Source: Vulcanococcus sp. SFB_649D_100_25 (lineage in GTDB: Bacteria; Cyanobacteriota; Cyanobacteriia; PCC-6307; Cyanobiaceae). From it: a stretch of 9,490 nucleotides of DNA. The stretch is from positions 1 through 9,490 of the forward strand of contig JAURGL010000060.1 in NCBI GenBank assembly GCA_030833825.1, read 5' to 3'. Both the position numbers and the translations under genes were made by a program. Positions within the stretch are counted from its first letter, which is position 1, and the number at the start of each line of letters is the position of its first letter. Shown here piece by piece: positions 1 to 6,328 of the stretch. Under the pieces are notes generated by a model, which worked only from the letters and a program-made list of their open reading frames with translations, made no database searches and was not told the DNA's origin.

Positions 1-117
1 CTGCGCCACCGCGACTACCCCCACCTGCAGGGGGTGCAGTTCCACCCAGAGAGTGTGCTGACCCAGAGCGGGCATCAGCTGCTGGGCAACTTCCTGGCCC
101 AGGCTGCAGCGGGCTAG
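1..117 (+). CDS. trpG: Anthranilate synthase glutamine amidotransferase subunit, 3' end (partial)
   Basis: This is the last 38 codons of a class I glutamine amidotransferase, ending with TAG at 115-117; the start lies outside the window. The visible part contains VQFHPES, which carries the His and Glu of the Cys-His-Glu triad, followed by LTQSGHQLLGNFL, the usual C-terminal context of TrpG/PabA. The family supplies ammonia from glutamine to TrpE for anthranilate synthesis, or to PabB for aminodeoxychorismate, in the cytoplasm. The fragment cannot separate TrpG from PabA, and one protein often serves both in bacteria. The MBL-fold gene starts 25 bp downstream on the same strand, so the two could be co-transcribed. 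Confidence 0.88.
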   Translation: MRHRDYPHLQGVQFHPESVLTQSGHQLLGNFLAQAAAG

Positions 118-142
118 GGTTCGGCCCATCTCCAGCTGCCCC

Positions 143-853
143 ATGGCCCTGCCGATCCGCACCCTGGCTGCCATGGCCGTGGCCCTCCCCCTGGCGGCCA
201 GCGCCAATACCGGGGTGACGATCACCAACTACGGGCACAGTGCCCTGCTGATCCAGGGGGGCGGGGCCACCGTGCTGCTCAATCCCTTCAAGGCGGTGGG
301 TTGCGCCGCCGGCCTGGCGGAACCACGGGTCAGTGCCAACGTGATCCTCGCCAGCAGCCTGCTGCTGGATGAAGGGGCATCGGTGGCCAGCGGACGCCTG
401 CTCAGCAAACCTGGCTCCTACCGCCTGGCGGGCCTGAGCATCGAGGGGATTGCCGCTCCCCACGACCGCTTCGGAGGACGCCGCTTCGGGCAGGCCACCC
501 TCTGGCGCTGGAAGCAGGGAGGCCTGGTGTTCGCCCATCTCGGCGGGACCGCGGCCAAGCTCAGCCCGGAGGATCGGGTCCTGCTCGGGAAGCCTGATGT
601 CTTGATCCTTGGGGTCGGTGGCGGCGCCAAGGTCTACGACGGGGCGGAAGCGGCGGCTGTCGTTCGGGAGCTATCCCCCAAGCGGGTGATTCCCGTGCAG
701 TACGTCAGCGGGAACACCCCGAAGAACTGCGATCAATCCAGTGTGGAGCCGTTCCTGGAGGCGATGAAGGGCACCAGCGTCAAGCGGGTGGGTCGGGTGC
801 TGAGCCTGCCCGGCAAGCTCAAGGACGCAACCCAGATTGATGTGATGCGCTAG
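143..853 (+). CDS. Degenerate MBL-fold (UlaG/UPF0173-like) protein with probable signal peptide
   Basis: A 236-residue protein. Residues 1-21 look like a signal peptide: R6, then a hydrophobic stretch ending in ASA, with likely cleavage before N22, suggesting a periplasmic or thylakoid-lumen location. The rest resembles the UlaG/UPF0173 branch of metallo-beta-lactamase-fold hydrolases: ITNYGHSALLI around H32, LLNPF at 45-49 where LIDPF is usual, AAPHD with H107, and FAHLGG with H132 where HLGD is usual. The main metal motif HxHxDH should fall at about 72-77 but reads SLLLDE, so only D76 survives. It is therefore probably not a standard dinuclear zinc hydrolase. The ATG at 143 lies 25 bp after trpG and gives a good signal sequence; no clear ribosome binding site is seen. 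Its stop overlaps that of the convergent aminotransferase gene. Fold assignment is fairly sure; function is unknown. Confidence 0.75.
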   Translation: MALPIRTLAAMAVALPLAASANTGVTITNYGHSALLIQGGGATVLLNPFKAVGCAAGLAEPRVSANVILASSLLLDEGASVASGRLLSKPGSYRLAGLSIEGIAAPHDRFGGRRFGQATLWRWKQGGLVFAHLGGTAAKLSPEDRVLLGKPDVLILGVGGGAKVYDGAEAAAVVRELSPKRVIPVQYVSGNTPKNCDQSSVEPFLEAMKGTSVKRVGRVLSLPGKLKDATQIDVMR

Positions 854-1941
854 GCGCTCAGGCCCTCCAGACGGGCGTAGGCCGCCCAGAACTGGCGCAT
901 CTGATCGGTGGTGCCAATGCTGACCCGCAGGGAGCCATCGATCAGCGGCTTGCCGCCCATGGCCCGCACCAGAATTCCCGCCTCCCGCAGGGCAGCATCC
1001 AGCTGAGCGGGATCCTGGTTGGGCCAGATCAACAGATAGTTGCCGCCATCGACGTGGTGCCGCACACCGGCTGCCTGGAGCTGCTGCGCCATCCAGGCCC
1101 TGGCGCGCATCACCTCAGCGACGTAACCATCCACATAGGCCTGATCCTTGAGGGCGGCGAAGGCGGCTGTCACCGCAAAGCTGTTGATGTCGTAGGGCCC
1201 CGTGACGCGGCTGATCCGATCCACCACGGCCTGGTGCCCAATGGCGAAGCCGATGCGCAGACCAGCCAGACCAGCGGTCTTCGCCAGGGAGCGCAGCACC
1301 AGCAGGTTGGGGGTGGCGTTGAAATCCGTCAGGGGCATCACGCTGTCACCGGTGAAGGCCTCGTAGAGCTCATCGACGACCACCAGGGTGTTGGGGGCGG
1401 AGGCCGCCAGCTCCAGGATCAGCTCCGGCGCCAGCCGAGTACCGGTGGGGTTGTTGGGGTTGCAGATCAGCAGCAGGCGGGGCTGGAGATCCCGCAGACG
1501 GTGCTGCAGGGCCTCCAGGGGGAAAGCAAACCGCTCGCCCTCATAAGGCACCGCCTCGATCGCCATCCCCTGCATCTGGGCGCAAGGGGTGTAGTAGCCA
1601 AAGGTCGGCGTTGTGGTGAGCAACGTCTCCCCGCGATCGCCATAGGCATGAAACACGGCGTGAATGGCCGCATCGACGCCGTTAAACAGCCCGATTTGCT
1701 GCGGATCGAGTGGCAGGCCGAGGTTGGCCACCACCGCCTCCCGCAGACCGTCGTATTCCGGGTAAATGGCGATGTGATCAGCGGGGATCGAGCGCAGCGC
1801 CTCCACCACCTTCGGGCTGGGGCCAATCGTGTTTTCGTTGAAATCGAGCCGCAACAGCTGGCGGCGTCCCTCCAGTGGGGCGCTGTAGGCGTGGAGGCTC
1901 TCGACCTCGGGTCGAGCCGGTGGCCAGCCTTGCTCCATCAC
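850..1941 (-). CDS. hisC: Histidinol-phosphate aminotransferase-type class I/II aminotransferase
   Basis: A PLP-dependent fold-type I aminotransferase of 363 residues, close to the usual HisC length. Visible motifs are LDFNENTIGPSP (32-43, substrate-side loop), NPNNPTGT (161-168), VVVDELYEAF with D190 (pyridine-nitrogen aspartate), and LRSLAKTAGLAGLRIGFAIG, with K221 as the Schiff-base lysine and R229 near the phosphate/carboxylate site. HisC converts imidazole acetol phosphate and glutamate to histidinol phosphate in the cytoplasm. Paralogues such as threonine-phosphate decarboxylase or aromatic aminotransferases share these motifs, and cyanobacteria often carry more than one copy, so the exact substrate is open. 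The GTG start at 1941 overlaps the argS stop (GTGA); an ATG one codon later (1938) overlaps it by one base (TGATG). Either fits translational coupling to argS. It is the last gene of the minus-strand run. Confidence 0.82.
   Translation of the reverse strand: MMEQGWPPARPEVESLHAYSAPLEGRRQLLRLDFNENTIGPSPKVVEALRSIPADHIAIYPEYDGLREAVVANLGLPLDPQQIGLFNGVDAAIHAVFHAYGDRGETLLTTTPTFGYYTPCAQMQGMAIEAVPYEGERFAFPLEALQHRLRDLQPRLLLICNPNNPTGTRLAPELILELAASAPNTLVVVDELYEAFTGDSVMPLTDFNATPNLLVLRSLAKTAGLAGLRIGFAIGHQAVVDRISRVTGPYDINSFAVTAAFAALKDQAYVDGYVAEVMRARAWMAQQLQAAGVRHHVDGGNYLLIWPNQDPAQLDAALREAGILVRAMGGKPLIDGSLRVSIGTTDQMRQFWAAYARLEGLSA
1633..1640. repeat. Single HIP1 octamer
   Basis: One copy of GCGATCGC, the HIP1 palindrome that is strongly over-represented in many cyanobacteria. 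It lies inside the aminotransferase gene. I found no other copy in the window, so this genome does not look HIP1-rich, which agrees with a picocyanobacterial origin. Confidence 0.6.
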
Positions 1942-3722
1942 ATCCGCTCCAGGGTGGGGATGCCCAGCAGCCCCAGCCCCAGCTTGAGGGTGTCGGCGGT
2001 GAGGCGGCAGAGAGCGAGGCGGGAGGAGCGGGCGGGGCCCTCGGCCTTCAGCACGGGCACCTGGTCGTAGAAGCGGTTGAACACCTGGCTGAGCTCAAAC
2101 AGATAGGTGCAGAGACGATTGGGCAGCAACTCCTCCTCCACTTCGGCGATCACCGCATCGAACTTGAGCAGCTCCCGCACCAGTGCCCATTCCTGAGGCT
2201 CACTGAACTGCAGCGGAGCAGTGCTGCCCGCCTCCAGATCACCCCCCTTACGGGCGATCCCGGCAATGCGGACCACGGCGTACAGGAGATAGGGAGCGGT
2301 GTTGCCCTGCAGGGCCAGCATCCGATCAAAGCTGAACTGGTAATTGGTGATGCGGTTCTGACTCAGGTCGGCGTACTTCACCGCCGCCAGACCCACGGTG
2401 GTGGCCACCTGGGTGATGAAGGCCTCGTCCTCGCTGCGCTCCTCCTCCTGCAGACGCCTCCGCAGATCGGCTTCAGCGCGCTCCACCGCTTCATCGAGCA
2501 GATCCCGCAGGCGCACGGTGTCGCCAGCACGGGTCTTGAGCTTCTTGCCGTCCTCCCCCTGCACTAGACCGAAGGGCACGTGCTCGAGGCGTGCCCCATC
2601 CGGCAGCCAGCCGGCGCGGCGCGCCACCTGGAAGACACCGGCGAAATGGTTGGCCTGGCCAGCATCGGTCACGTACACAACCCGGCGGGCCCCATCGCCC
2701 TGGGGGGCATCCCCGAAGCGATAGCGAATCGCCGCCAGATCAGTGGTGGCGTAGTTGAACCCTCCATCACGCTTCTGAACGATCACTGGCAGAGGTTTGC
2801 CGTCCTTGCCACTCACGCCCTCGAGGAACACGCAGCGGGCACCGTCATCCACCACCAACAGGCCGGAGGCATCCAGGTCCTTGACCACACCCTCGAGGTA
2901 GGGGTTGTAGAAGGACTCGCCGCGCTCGCTGAGACGAATGTCGAGGCGGTCATAGATCTTCTGGAATTCGCGGCGGCTCTGATCACACAGCAGGCCCCAG
3001 GCCTTCAGAGACACCGGATCGCCGCCCTGCAGCTTCACCACCTCCTCGCGGGAGGTGGTCTGGAAAGCCTCGTCCTCATCGAAGCGTTTCTTGGCCTCCC
3101 GGTAGAAGGCCACCAGATCACCGAGATCCACCGCGTCAGCGGTGTCCAGGGCTTCCGGGGCCACCTGCTTGAGGTGGGTGATCAGCATCCCGAACTGGGT
3201 ACCCCAGTCACCGACGTGGTTAAGCCGCAGCACGGGATGGCCGCGAAACTCCAGCACCCGCGCCAGGGAGTCGCCAATGATCGTGGAGCGCAGATGCCCC
3301 ACGTGCATCTCCTTGGCGATGTTGGGGCTGGAGAAATCCACCACCACAGGAGCGGCCTGCTCCACCGCCGGCACCCCCAGGCGCTGATCGCCCAGCCGCG
3401 CCTGGACCTCAGCGGCCAGGCGCTCGGGTTTCAGCGTGAGGTTGATAAAACCCGGTCCAGCAATCTGTGGGTCTTGGCAGAGCTCGGTAAAGGCCGGGTC
3501 AGCCTTGAGCTGCTCCACCACCGCTTCGGCGATCTTGCGGGGGGGCTGCCCCAGGGGTTTGGCCAGGGGCAGGGCCCCATTGGCCTGAAAGTCCCCGAAT
3601 TCAGGCTTGCTGGCAGGCGCCAACTGGGGATCGAAGCCCTGTCCGGAGGCCGCCGCATCTGGGAATGCCCGCTGCATCGCTGCCCGCAGCTGGGTCTCCA
3701 GGGATTCAGCGATGCGGAGCAT
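1938..3722 (-). CDS. argS: Arginyl-tRNA synthetase
   Basis: A class I aminoacyl-tRNA synthetase of 594 residues that charges tRNA-Arg with arginine in the cytoplasm. An N-terminal Add1-type tRNA D-loop domain covers roughly 1-105 (EFGDFQANGALPLAK, GPGFINL). The catalytic Rossmann domain follows, with the HIGH-type motif as HVGH at 140-143 (SPNIAKEMHVGHLRST) and RLNHVGDWGTQFG at 166-178. The KMSKS region is the relaxed form typical of ArgS (FGLVQGEDGKKLKTRAGDTV). The C-terminal DALR anticodon domain ends in IPTLERM, the usual ArgS end. The length is normal and nothing is broken. The start is ATG at 3722, 24 bp after nadC, and the stop overlaps the next gene by 4 bp, so expression is probably coupled to both neighbours. 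Confidence 0.97.
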   Translation of the reverse strand: MLRIAESLETQLRAAMQRAFPDAAASGQGFDPQLAPASKPEFGDFQANGALPLAKPLGQPPRKIAEAVVEQLKADPAFTELCQDPQIAGPGFINLTLKPERLAAEVQARLGDQRLGVPAVEQAAPVVVDFSSPNIAKEMHVGHLRSTIIGDSLARVLEFRGHPVLRLNHVGDWGTQFGMLITHLKQVAPEALDTADAVDLGDLVAFYREAKKRFDEDEAFQTTSREEVVKLQGGDPVSLKAWGLLCDQSRREFQKIYDRLDIRLSERGESFYNPYLEGVVKDLDASGLLVVDDGARCVFLEGVSGKDGKPLPVIVQKRDGGFNYATTDLAAIRYRFGDAPQGDGARRVVYVTDAGQANHFAGVFQVARRAGWLPDGARLEHVPFGLVQGEDGKKLKTRAGDTVRLRDLLDEAVERAEADLRRRLQEEERSEDEAFITQVATTVGLAAVKYADLSQNRITNYQFSFDRMLALQGNTAPYLLYAVVRIAGIARKGGDLEAGSTAPLQFSEPQEWALVRELLKFDAVIAEVEEELLPNRLCTYLFELSQVFNRFYDQVPVLKAEGPARSSRLALCRLTADTLKLGLGLLGIPTLERM

Positions 3723-3746
3723 GAAGGAGAGGTGACCTTCTTCAGA

Positions 3747-4610
3747 TCATCCCTCTCCGAGGGAAAAGCGCATGCTGAGGTCCAGCCAGGGCGCACGGGT
3801 AATCGGGGCACTGGTGGAGATCAGATCGATCCCCGTGGCGGCATAGGCGCTCAGCTGCTCAGGCTGCACCCCCGATGCCTCCAGCACCACCGGCCCCTGC
3901 GCCAGGGCGCGCAGTCGGGGCACCAGCTCCTGCAGGGCAGCGGGGCTGAATTCATCCAGCAGCACCCCATCGGCACCGGCGGCGACCGCAGCCTCAGCCT
4001 CAGCGGCGGTCTCCGCCTCAACGATCACCCGGGCCGGCCAGGGGGATGCAGCCCTGACGGCAGCGATGGCAGGGGCGACCCCCCCAGCCCAGGCCAGATG
4101 GTTCTCCTTGAGCATCGCGGCGTCATCGAGTCCCAGCCGGTGGTTGACCCCGCCGCCGCAGCGGACCGCGTACTTCTCAAGCACCCGCAGCCCGGGGGTG
4201 GTCTTGCGGGTGTCCGCCAGGCGCACCCCACTGCCGGCCAGCTGAGCCACCAGCCCAGCGGTGGCGGTGGCAATCCCGCTTAAGCGCATGGCCAGATTCA
4301 GGGCGGTGCGCTCCACCGCCACCAGGGCCGTGGCCGCCCCCTCCAGCTCCAACAACCGCTGACCGGCGCCCACGGGCTGCCCCTCTTGCACCAGCACCTG
4401 CACCTGGGCAGCGGGGTCAAGGAAGTGCAGCAACGGTTCGAGCAACACACCGCCGCAGAACACCCCATCGGCCTTGCTGATCCAGTGGGCCCTGGCGCTG
4501 CGCCCCTGCAGAGCGGGGGCTGTGAGATCACCGCGGCCGAGGTCTTCCTGAAGCCAAGCCCGCAGCTGCTGCTGCAAGGCCGGCGTGAACGGCAGCGTTG
4601 GGGCGTTCAT
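3747..4610 (-). CDS. nadC: Nicotinate-nucleotide pyrophosphorylase (quinolinate phosphoribosyltransferase)
   Basis: A 287-residue cytoplasmic enzyme that joins quinolinate and PRPP to give nicotinate mononucleotide, CO2 and pyrophosphate in de novo NAD synthesis. Family signatures appear in order: WLQEDLGRGDLTAPAL near the N-terminus, ALNLAMRLSGIATAT, ADTRKTTPGLRVLEKYAV followed by RCGGGVNHRLGLDD and MLKENHL (the substrate- and PRPP-binding Arg, Lys and His residues), IVEAETAAEAEAAVAAGADGVLLDEF (late barrel strands), and a C-terminal LEASGV...DLISTSAPI phosphate-binding segment. The length is normal. The ATG at 4610 agrees with the usual N-terminus. It sits 24 bp upstream of argS and 49 bp downstream of the TerB/Coq4 fusion. 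In related picocyanobacteria, from memory, nadC directly follows mnmE, so the genes between them here look like additions. Confidence 0.96.
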   Translation of the reverse strand: MNAPTLPFTPALQQQLRAWLQEDLGRGDLTAPALQGRSARAHWISKADGVFCGGVLLEPLLHFLDPAAQVQVLVQEGQPVGAGQRLLELEGAATALVAVERTALNLAMRLSGIATATAGLVAQLAGSGVRLADTRKTTPGLRVLEKYAVRCGGGVNHRLGLDDAAMLKENHLAWAGGVAPAIAAVRAASPWPARVIVEAETAAEAEAAVAAGADGVLLDEFSPAALQELVPRLRALAQGPVVLEASGVQPEQLSAYAATGIDLISTSAPITRAPWLDLSMRFSLGEG

Positions 4611-4659
4611 CCCGATGCTCAGCGTGAACCCGCTGTCAGCTTGCCGGGCAGCGAAGCCA

Positions 4660-5655
4660 TCACTGGGGCCACTCGGGCTCCCGCCCCCGTGGCAGCACGT
4701 TGAAACGCCGGCGCACCTCCTCCAGGGGTTCGGCGAAGTGATCCCAGGGATTGATGTCGGCGATCAGATCCACGCTGACCTTGGAGCCGTGTTCCATGCC
4801 CGCAAACAACCGCTCCACATCCAGGGCCTGACGCTCCCCGGGGATGAAGGGTGTGGCACCGATCCCCAACTCAAATTCAGCGAGGCCAAAGAGCAGCACG
4901 TAAAAGGGGTCGAGGCGCTCAAACCCGGCCTGAAACCCGAGCACGGCTCCCTCCTCCTGGGCCGTCGTGCCGTAGCCACCGAGGACATGGCAGCAGTCGT
5001 GATGCATCACCGGGGGCGGTGGACCACCCACCTCCCCGGGGAAGCCGAACTGATTGCGATCAATGAAATCGGCGTAAGCCTTGCCGAAGCTCCCGGCTGG
5101 GTACTGGCGCAGCACGCGATAGCGCTCCGCCATGGCGGGATCCCCTTTGGCCAGCAGCACCCTGGCCACCCCCATCGCTCCCCGGAGCCCCTCCTGTTGA
5201 AGGGTGGTTTTGGCGGCGGAGCCGATGAAGCCACGCCGGGCGATGTCGAGGCGGAGGATCCCGAAACGCTGATCCATCACCTGCCGGAAGGTCTTCACCG
5301 GGGCCGGATCCACCTCCAGGGCGTTGGCGGCCAACTGCAACAGCTGCAGCTGGGCCTGGGTGGGCTCGCCGTCGAACAGGGCCACCAGGGTCATGCCCCG
5401 CAGGATCCGCTCCCGCCACTGGGGATCGGGGTTCACAGCCCGCACCCGCTCCGCCAGCTCTGCGGGAGTGATCGGAGGCAAGTCGTCGAGCTCGACGCTG
5501 ATGCGCAAGAGGTGATCGCGAATCCCACGGATGGCAGCCATGGCATGGCCGGAGGGCTCTCCGTCGCAGCGGGCCACGGCCATCAACGCCGCCAACCCCG
5601 CCTGACCGATCAGCTGCCGCTGCTCCAGCGGCAGCTCCGTGTGCATGTCGATCAC
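4660..5655 (-). CDS. TerB-like / Coq4-like fusion protein
   Basis: A 331-residue protein from GTG at 5655; an ATG at 5646 would give 328 residues, and no clear ribosome binding site chooses between them. Residues 10-120 are helical with two TerB-like DGE segments, AALMAVARCDGEPS (22-35) and MTLVALFDGEPTQAQ (88-102). Residues about 150-331 resemble the Coq4 family: YRVLRQYPAGSFGKAYADF, then HDCCH at 219-223 followed after exactly 11 residues by E235, matching the Coq4 metal motif HDxxH-x11-E, then GFERLDPFYVLLFGLAEFELG, and a Coq4-like end, DLIADINPWDHFAEPLEEVR. Eukaryotic Coq4 acts at C1 of the ubiquinone ring; cyanobacteria use plastoquinone, so the substrate here is unknown. No membrane segment or signal peptide is evident. 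An orphan mnmE tail lies just upstream. Domain calls come from motif recognition only. Confidence 0.8.
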   Translation of the reverse strand: MIDMHTELPLEQRQLIGQAGLAALMAVARCDGEPSGHAMAAIRGIRDHLLRISVELDDLPPITPAELAERVRAVNPDPQWRERILRGMTLVALFDGEPTQAQLQLLQLAANALEVDPAPVKTFRQVMDQRFGILRLDIARRGFIGSAAKTTLQQEGLRGAMGVARVLLAKGDPAMAERYRVLRQYPAGSFGKAYADFIDRNQFGFPGEVGGPPPPVMHHDCCHVLGGYGTTAQEEGAVLGFQAGFERLDPFYVLLFGLAEFELGIGATPFIPGERQALDVERLFAGMEHGSKVSVDLIADINPWDHFAEPLEEVRRRFNVLPRGREPEWPQ

Positions 5656-5711
5656 GTTGGCCTGCCGCGGGACCCCACAGGTAGGCCATCCCCAGGGGTC
5701 TGTCAGCCCTT

Positions 5712-5760
5712 ACTTGCCGATGCAGAAGCGGGAGAACACCCGATCGAGGACCGCCTCGCT
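5712..5760 (-). repeat. Direct repeat copy 1: orphan mnmE 3' end (candidate displaced attachment site)
   Basis: Forty-eight of 49 bases match 6331-6379, the true end of mnmE. Read on the minus strand it encodes SEAVLDRVFSRFCIGK and ends in TAA at 5712-5710, with no mnmE body attached. The single mismatch (5746 against 6365) is synonymous, a Leu codon CTC here and CTG in mnmE. It lies between the TerB-like gene, whose stop is 13 bp away, and the TerB/Coq4 gene. The base change also completes a small inverted repeat, CGAGG-ACCG-CCTCG at 5745-5758, which is imperfect in the other copy. Confidence 0.9.
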
Positions 5761-5773
5761 CAAAACACAGCGA

Positions 5774-6280
5774 TCAGAGCCATTGACTGCCGGAGAACTC
5801 CAGTGCATCCATCGATGGCCAGACTCCCCAGCCAAACAGGATCCGGTTGAGGCGATCCATGAGTGCAGGCTTGTCTTGCAAGCCCTGGCGGGCAGCCCAC
5901 TCAGCCTCGTCAACGTCAGCCTCAGGCAGCTCCAAGGCTTCAACCAGACGCCGGTACGCGACGCGTTCGGCCGGATTGATGGGGCTGTCATCTTCATGAT
6001 TGCTGCTACCTGCAGCCATCTCAAAGGCCAGCTTCAGCAAATAGAGGCGCTCATCGTGGGAGCCCAATTGCCCCACCAGGCGGTCGATATCAGCATCGTG
6101 CTGCGCCACCAGCGCGTCTACCGCCTTGACAGGATCCACACCAGGCAAAAGACGGGCTGCAAGGCGGCTGAGCAATTCACGCTCATCATCAGCAAACACC
6201 CCGTCCACGCAAGCGACCCAACAGAGCAACCGCAATTGGGCTTGATGTGAGGGACTGAGGCCAGCCAGTGGGTCCGCCAT
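5774..6280 (-). CDS. TerB-like helical protein
   Basis: A 168-residue acidic, helical protein starting at ATG 6280; no clear ribosome binding site is seen. It resembles the TerB/DUF533-type fold. The first half has LRLLCWVACVDGVFADDE (16-33), with the acidic DG turn of the family. The second has ERLYLLKLAFEMAAGSS, then INPAERVAYRRLVEALELP (77-119), resembling the second TerB half. The C-terminus, ILFGWGVWPSMDALEFSGSQWL, is aromatic-rich and unassigned. TerB proteins belong to tellurite-resistance or membrane-stress modules and are thought to bind metal ions, but isolated TerB-like domains are widespread and their role is usually unknown; no other ter gene is nearby. It lies 48 bp after mnmE and is enclosed by duplicated mnmE ends, so it is probably a later arrival. 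The next gene downstream also carries TerB-like segments, suggesting relatedness or joint function. Confidence 0.75.
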   Translation of the reverse strand: MADPLAGLSPSHQAQLRLLCWVACVDGVFADDERELLSRLAARLLPGVDPVKAVDALVAQHDADIDRLVGQLGSHDERLYLLKLAFEMAAGSSNHEDDSPINPAERVAYRRLVEALELPEADVDEAEWAARQGLQDKPALMDRLNRILFGWGVWPSMDALEFSGSQWL

Positions 6281-6328
6281 GGAGACGACGTGGAGTGGAC
6301 CAATTGTCAGACAGGCGGCGGCATGACT

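Noticed and set aside
2580..4283. A 567-codon open frame on the plus strand opposite argS and nadC
   Set aside because: It is antisense to two unmistakable housekeeping genes; its translation is rich in His, Gln and Gly and shows no motif. Long stop-free antisense frames are expected in GC-rich DNA.
4639..4656. A possible third, decayed copy of the mnmE-end repeat between nadC and the TerB/Coq4 gene (CTTGCCG followed by GCAG)
   Set aside because: The match is only about a dozen bases and needs a gap; this is within chance for such sequence. A comparison with relatives could revive it.
5671..5700. Inverted repeat GACCCC / GGGGTC with an 18-base spacer upstream of the TerB/Coq4 gene
   Set aside because: Short G/C-only arms in GC-rich DNA are common, and no T-run, riboswitch-like core or second element supports a function.
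4585..5850. A 421-codon plus-strand frame opposite the TerB/Coq4 gene, and a 338-codon one at 1054-2070 opposite the aminotransferase
   Set aside because: Same reason: compositional shadows with no recognisable domain, opposite genes with clear motifs.
5710..6024. A 104-codon minus-strand frame ending in the orphan FCIGK tail, which could be read as a truncated mnmE or a fusion
   Set aside because: Upstream of the repeat the frame is the out-of-frame shadow of the TerB-like gene; only the last 16 codons match MnmE, so it is a displaced tail and not a gene.
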